Assembly (NCBI GenBank): GCA_914767885.1
Contig: CAJZBQ010000002.1
Span: 558,001-622,000 of the forward strand
Direction of reading: 5' to 3'
DNA from: Blepharisma stoltei
Taxonomy: Eukaryota > Ciliophora > Heterotrichea > Heterotrichida > Blepharismidae
DNA length: 64,000 nt
Shown here: piece by piece, positions 60,701 to 64,000 of the stretch
Layout: each line of letters opens with the position of its first letter
Numbering within the stretch: position 1 is the stretch's first letter
The notes under the pieces: model-generated
Seen by the model: only the letters and a program-made list of their open reading frames with translations
Database searches by the model: none
What the model was told of the DNA's origin: nothing
Position numbers and translations under genes: made by a program

Positions 60701-62210
60701 ATCAAGGCTTTTTTAAAGCTTCTTCAAATTCTTTTAGCACTTTTTCTGGATCTTCTGTTGCTTCGTCCATTAATATGCATCTGAAATGATTTTCGAATTC
60801 ATACTGATTCGATATCAAATTTATGTTTTTTTCTGAATTTTTAAATTTTTTTGCTAAATAATGTAATAATATGAGCAATACTATAGGGTTAACAAATCAA
60901 AAAAAAATAATTGGAATTAGTGAATCATCAATAGCATCGCCTATAATAAAGCCTAAAGTTGTTAGGATTATTCCTAAATTTCTGGCAATTACAACTATAT
61001 TCGAAAATAAATTGTAGTAAGCTAAGTATTATAAGGCCATAAATTGAAGGGCCACTAGTCAATCTATCTGGTATTAAGTCCCTAGTTTAGATCCACATAT
61101 TAGTATGCCCATTAGTCCCAATAATCTAAGACTAAATGAGATGCAAAACCTGTCTATCCTGGGGCAGGGACAGAGAAAACCCAGGGAGAAACAAAACTCT
61201 CCTCTTCAGCAGGCATCCCAAGCCAGGAGGCTTACTTTAAAAAGTGACAGAGGCACTATTTTCAGCTTCGTCAAGACGGTCCTATCTGCTCCAGAGAGAT
61301 ATATCTTCGAGCTCATCTTATTCCCGACGTCACAATTTTATTTCTAATTGCAGTAAGGGTTGCACTTTATTGTTTTGAAGATAATATATAATGGGTACAT
61401 AATAAGAATTGCTTGATGAAAATATGCACTAAAATTGCTCAAAAACACATAGACAATTGGCAAAATAAAAGAAAAAATCACCATATCGATATCTATAATA
61501 GAATGAGCTCTTGCTTTTAAATTTTGGGGTGCAAAAGTATGCCTTAATTCAGCTTGAAAAATTTCATTTCCATATACTAAAAATAGCATCAAGAATAAGT
61601 TTGCAGCTGAGACAAAAATGCCAGATCAACCAAAATTCAAATTGCAATTGGTGCATGAGTCATATTCAAACATATCATTTTTCCTCATTACTGAATATTT
61701 GAATGTCACAGCAAGGATAAGTGTGGATGGAATAAGCCAAATTGTCGAGAGAATAGATATCAGTGCACTTGGGATAATAATAAAATGGGAATAAAATTGT
61801 TCATCTTTATAGCTTCTTATTGCTAATAATAGTAGTGAAGCTACAGTTAAAAATATTAAACAGCTATAGCCTATAAAGCACCCATCTAGAATTCCTGCTT
61901 GAGCGCAGATTTGATCCATGCTTATATAGCCAAAAGCGTTTCAATGTATTTCTGCGTAATTGTCCGATTTAAAATTTCTACCTCAGTTTAATCTTATAAT
62001 CTGAAGCGAAATAATAAGGTTTGATAAAACCTGGGCTATTTTTGGGTTCAAATTGTGGAAAGATGAGTTTTTTTTCTTTGCCCTATAAAGCTTCAAAAAT
62101 GACCCAAAGATCGCATTTTTCGTTATTTCCAGCATTTTTGATCAGTTAGCCCAAACAACTTCATGAGTTAAGATCTCGAAATTTGAAGCTTCTATAAGTT
62201 CTTCTTCCAT
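57741..62210 (-). CDS. PAS-domain giant membrane protein, TmcB/C type, copy 4 (1368 aa after removal of one insertion)
   Basis: ATG 62210 (MEEELIEASNFEILTHE) to TAA 57741. Two 15-nt introns (59330-59344, 58866-58880) and one retroposon insertion (333 bp including one duplication copy, 61014-61346). After removal of all three the length is exactly 1369 codons. Marks: paired Cys SCTNCNLNFG, PAS at about 560-690 (FSDSNGFLIISADKSTLG, IVGSNLRTYVPYPYSTHH), C-terminal HHKLQKLYDISQLVPR. The retroposon lies in the N-terminal membrane block (NPYYNLFSN), where the sister copies have an uninterrupted PYYxxxSN. Confidence 0.84.
58866..58880 (-). other. 15-nt intron, PAS gene copy 4 (site B)
   Basis: GTAAAATCCATTTAG; contains an in-frame TAG at the point where copies 1 and 3 read CAG. 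Confidence 0.9.
59330..59344 (-). other. 15-nt intron, PAS gene copy 4 (site A)
   Basis: GTAATTCCTATTTAG, phase 1; splicing gives SISLIVGEKIMKKA. Confidence 0.8.
61025..61346 (-). mobile_element. SINE-like retroposon in PAS gene copy 4, 322 bp, 11-bp duplication
   Basis: Flanked by ATTGTAGTAAG (61014-61024) and ATTGCAGTAAG (61347-61357), one mismatch. On the minus strand it begins AGAAATAAAATTGTGACG like the 7976 copy and shares its TCTGGAGCAGATAGG and TTTTTAAAGTAAGCC order. No coding capacity seen. Removal keeps the host frame. Confidence 0.8.
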
Positions 62211-64000
62211 AATTTTATTCCCAGCCATGGCCTCTCATAATTTTTGTGAAGTTTAAGTGAAATATGCAAAATTTAACATTAAATTTTAAATGGATATTAT
62301 AAGCTACATTGTAAAGGCAAGCCTTTGAAAAGCCTTTCTTTTTATTTCTAATAAATATGCGAAGCGCTTATCTTCCTCAAGCAGCTGAATTAAGCTCTAG
62401 ATTTTTGAAAAAGCAAGAAAATAGGGAGCAGGTTAGTCAATTTCATGCCTTATCAAAAAGCTGTCTTGCAAAGTAACCCAAAAGCTTATATAGAATTATC
62501 CCCTCCGTGAGTGAGTAAATTTTTGACATAATGCTGAAATTTGCAATTTTGTAAAGGTTTGGTTAATCTTAGCCTAATTGGAATACTAGCATGCTAAACA
62601 ATTTAAGAAATGCAATGAGATGAAGCAAAATATGATCATAAGATAAATTCACTATACCAACTTTTATAAAATTATAATGAACTCATACAAACATTCTAGA
62701 TTTCTATTAGATCACCATTTTTTCAATTTTTACAAACAAATTGCATAGATTAATTATCTAAAACTATTATCCACTTTCAAAATTAATCATAAAGCTCAAG
62801 TACATAAATTTTGAATTGTCCCCAAGAATATCACTCTCTCCAACTATTAAAAGTAAAATAATAAAGCAGCTCACTGCTTAAAATATTAAGTTTCAATCTT
62901 TCTTAAATTAAGTCATATCGTCTGCTAATATATAATATCAAAATATTGTGTTATATGACCATTCTTAATTAATTTGGTTTAAACTAATAAAGCTAAACAA
63001 AATAATGTAACCTTTATATATTGACCTTCAATAATTGCATGGAAACAATATTCGCTTTTGTAAATAATTTTCAGTATTTGCTTGAAATGAACTCTTGGAT
63101 GAGCAATATAGCTTCAACATCTGAAAAATTCACTAAATATAATCTCATTAGACCAATGATTGAACCTCTTCCACTTAATTATCCCAAAGTATAAAAAATT
63201 TTCACATTTTGATATTTTAGAGACTAAAAGTATATAGAGCTCAATTGTATCGTAAAGAGAAACAATTAGCGATTTTAATGAATGCATTAATTTTCATTAT
63301 TTGTGACTCCTGCAATTTTAATTATAAAATTCAAAAGAAATGACAAATATTGAAAATCTTCATCAGCTAATTACTTTGATTTTTATTAAATTCCCAAGAA
63401 TTTTGAATGATTTTAAAATAAGAAATCCGGGTTTTTATTTTAATTTATTATCTAATTGATAGCTATTGCTTGCTTGCTTCTGAAAAAACCTCTAATAGGC
63501 AATGCTTATCTGATAGATTATTTGAGATGATTTCATACGAATACTGAAATTTACTGGCATGCAAAAATTTCACCCTTTAGTTTTGCAGCATACTGCAAAA
63601 CACTTTGCGTTTCCTTATAAAACATGGATTTTATAAACTGCATTCTAAATATATCCTGAGCAAAAACGAGGTTCAAGCTATAAGACAATTGTGCAATTTA
63701 TACAACAAAAGAGTAATTTTATGAATTATTTGGAATTAAAAGAACATAATAAATAATACAAATTTTTAAGCTGATAGCCTATGATGATAAAAATCTTTAA
63801 GACTTTTAGTATATTATTTAAACATAATTTTTTGATAAGTAATTTCTATAATTGACGAAAATAATTAACTAAAATTTCTATTACTATTTTGCCCCCATTT
63901 TTAAATTAAATAATAAATAAATGGAAGAAGCGCGGATTCAATTCACCAACTCAACTCGCAGCATTTCTACCTCGAAAGACAAGATCTTTGAAATATCTGA
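62211..64000. other. Gene-free AT-rich end of the window
   Basis: No frame of note in the TGA=Trp code. A solitary type 1 MITE end (CCCCTCCGTGAGTGAG) sits at about 62500 with no partner end. Confidence 0.5.

Overview
The window looks like germline (micronuclear-type) DNA of a heterotrich ciliate, most probably Blepharisma. Long conserved proteins (a cullin, a SET-domain methyltransferase, large PAS receptors) read through only if TGA is Trp, while TAA and TAG still end genes. The PAS genes also carry GT..AG introns of 15-16 nt, for example 47627-47641 and 58866-58880. TGA=Trp with 15-16 nt introns is the known Blepharisma combination (Stentor has such introns but the standard code). The background is AT-rich, with islands of GC-richer retroelement debris.

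Layout. 1-3 kb: end of a membrane-protein gene and a secreted Cys-rich repeat protein. 3.5-5.6 kb: cullin. 5.8-18.4 kb: head-to-tail array of a ciliate multipass membrane family that I do not recognise (called family A), almost every copy split by an insertion. 19.6-22.9 kb (-): large probable mitochondrial RAP/FASTK-like protein. 23-32.9 kb: two tandemly duplicated units, each holding a family A gene and the 5' part of the RAP-like gene; the first is split by a nested stack of elements (element X holding a LINE, which holds two MITEs). 33.8-37 kb: divergent family A genes. 37.6-40.4 kb (-): SET methyltransferase gene with three different insertions. 40.75-62.2 kb (-): four tandem paralogues of a giant PAS-domain membrane protein of the tiny-macrocysts (TmcB/C) type.

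The unifying observation is that nearly every gene is interrupted by foreign DNA whose exact removal, keeping one copy of the flanking duplication, restores the reading frame. The arithmetic closes to a multiple of three in each gene checked: 353, 345, 339 and 344 aa for four family A genes, 547 aa for the SET gene, and 1373, 1376, 1394 and 1368 aa for the PAS genes. In the SET gene the restored codons recreate the family's YGxxSNxxLLxxYGF motif. This is what internal eliminated sequences (IESs) look like, so the insertions are probably spliced out during macronuclear development. They include TWA-flanked MITEs with an unusual four-site terminal architecture in three unrelated end-sequence versions, short TA-bounded IESs of 62-75 bp, palindromic and foldback elements, a hAT-like element with an 8-bp duplication, and short retroposons with 11-15 bp duplications. 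All coordinates and frames were worked out by eye; family names rest on motif recognition, not on searches.
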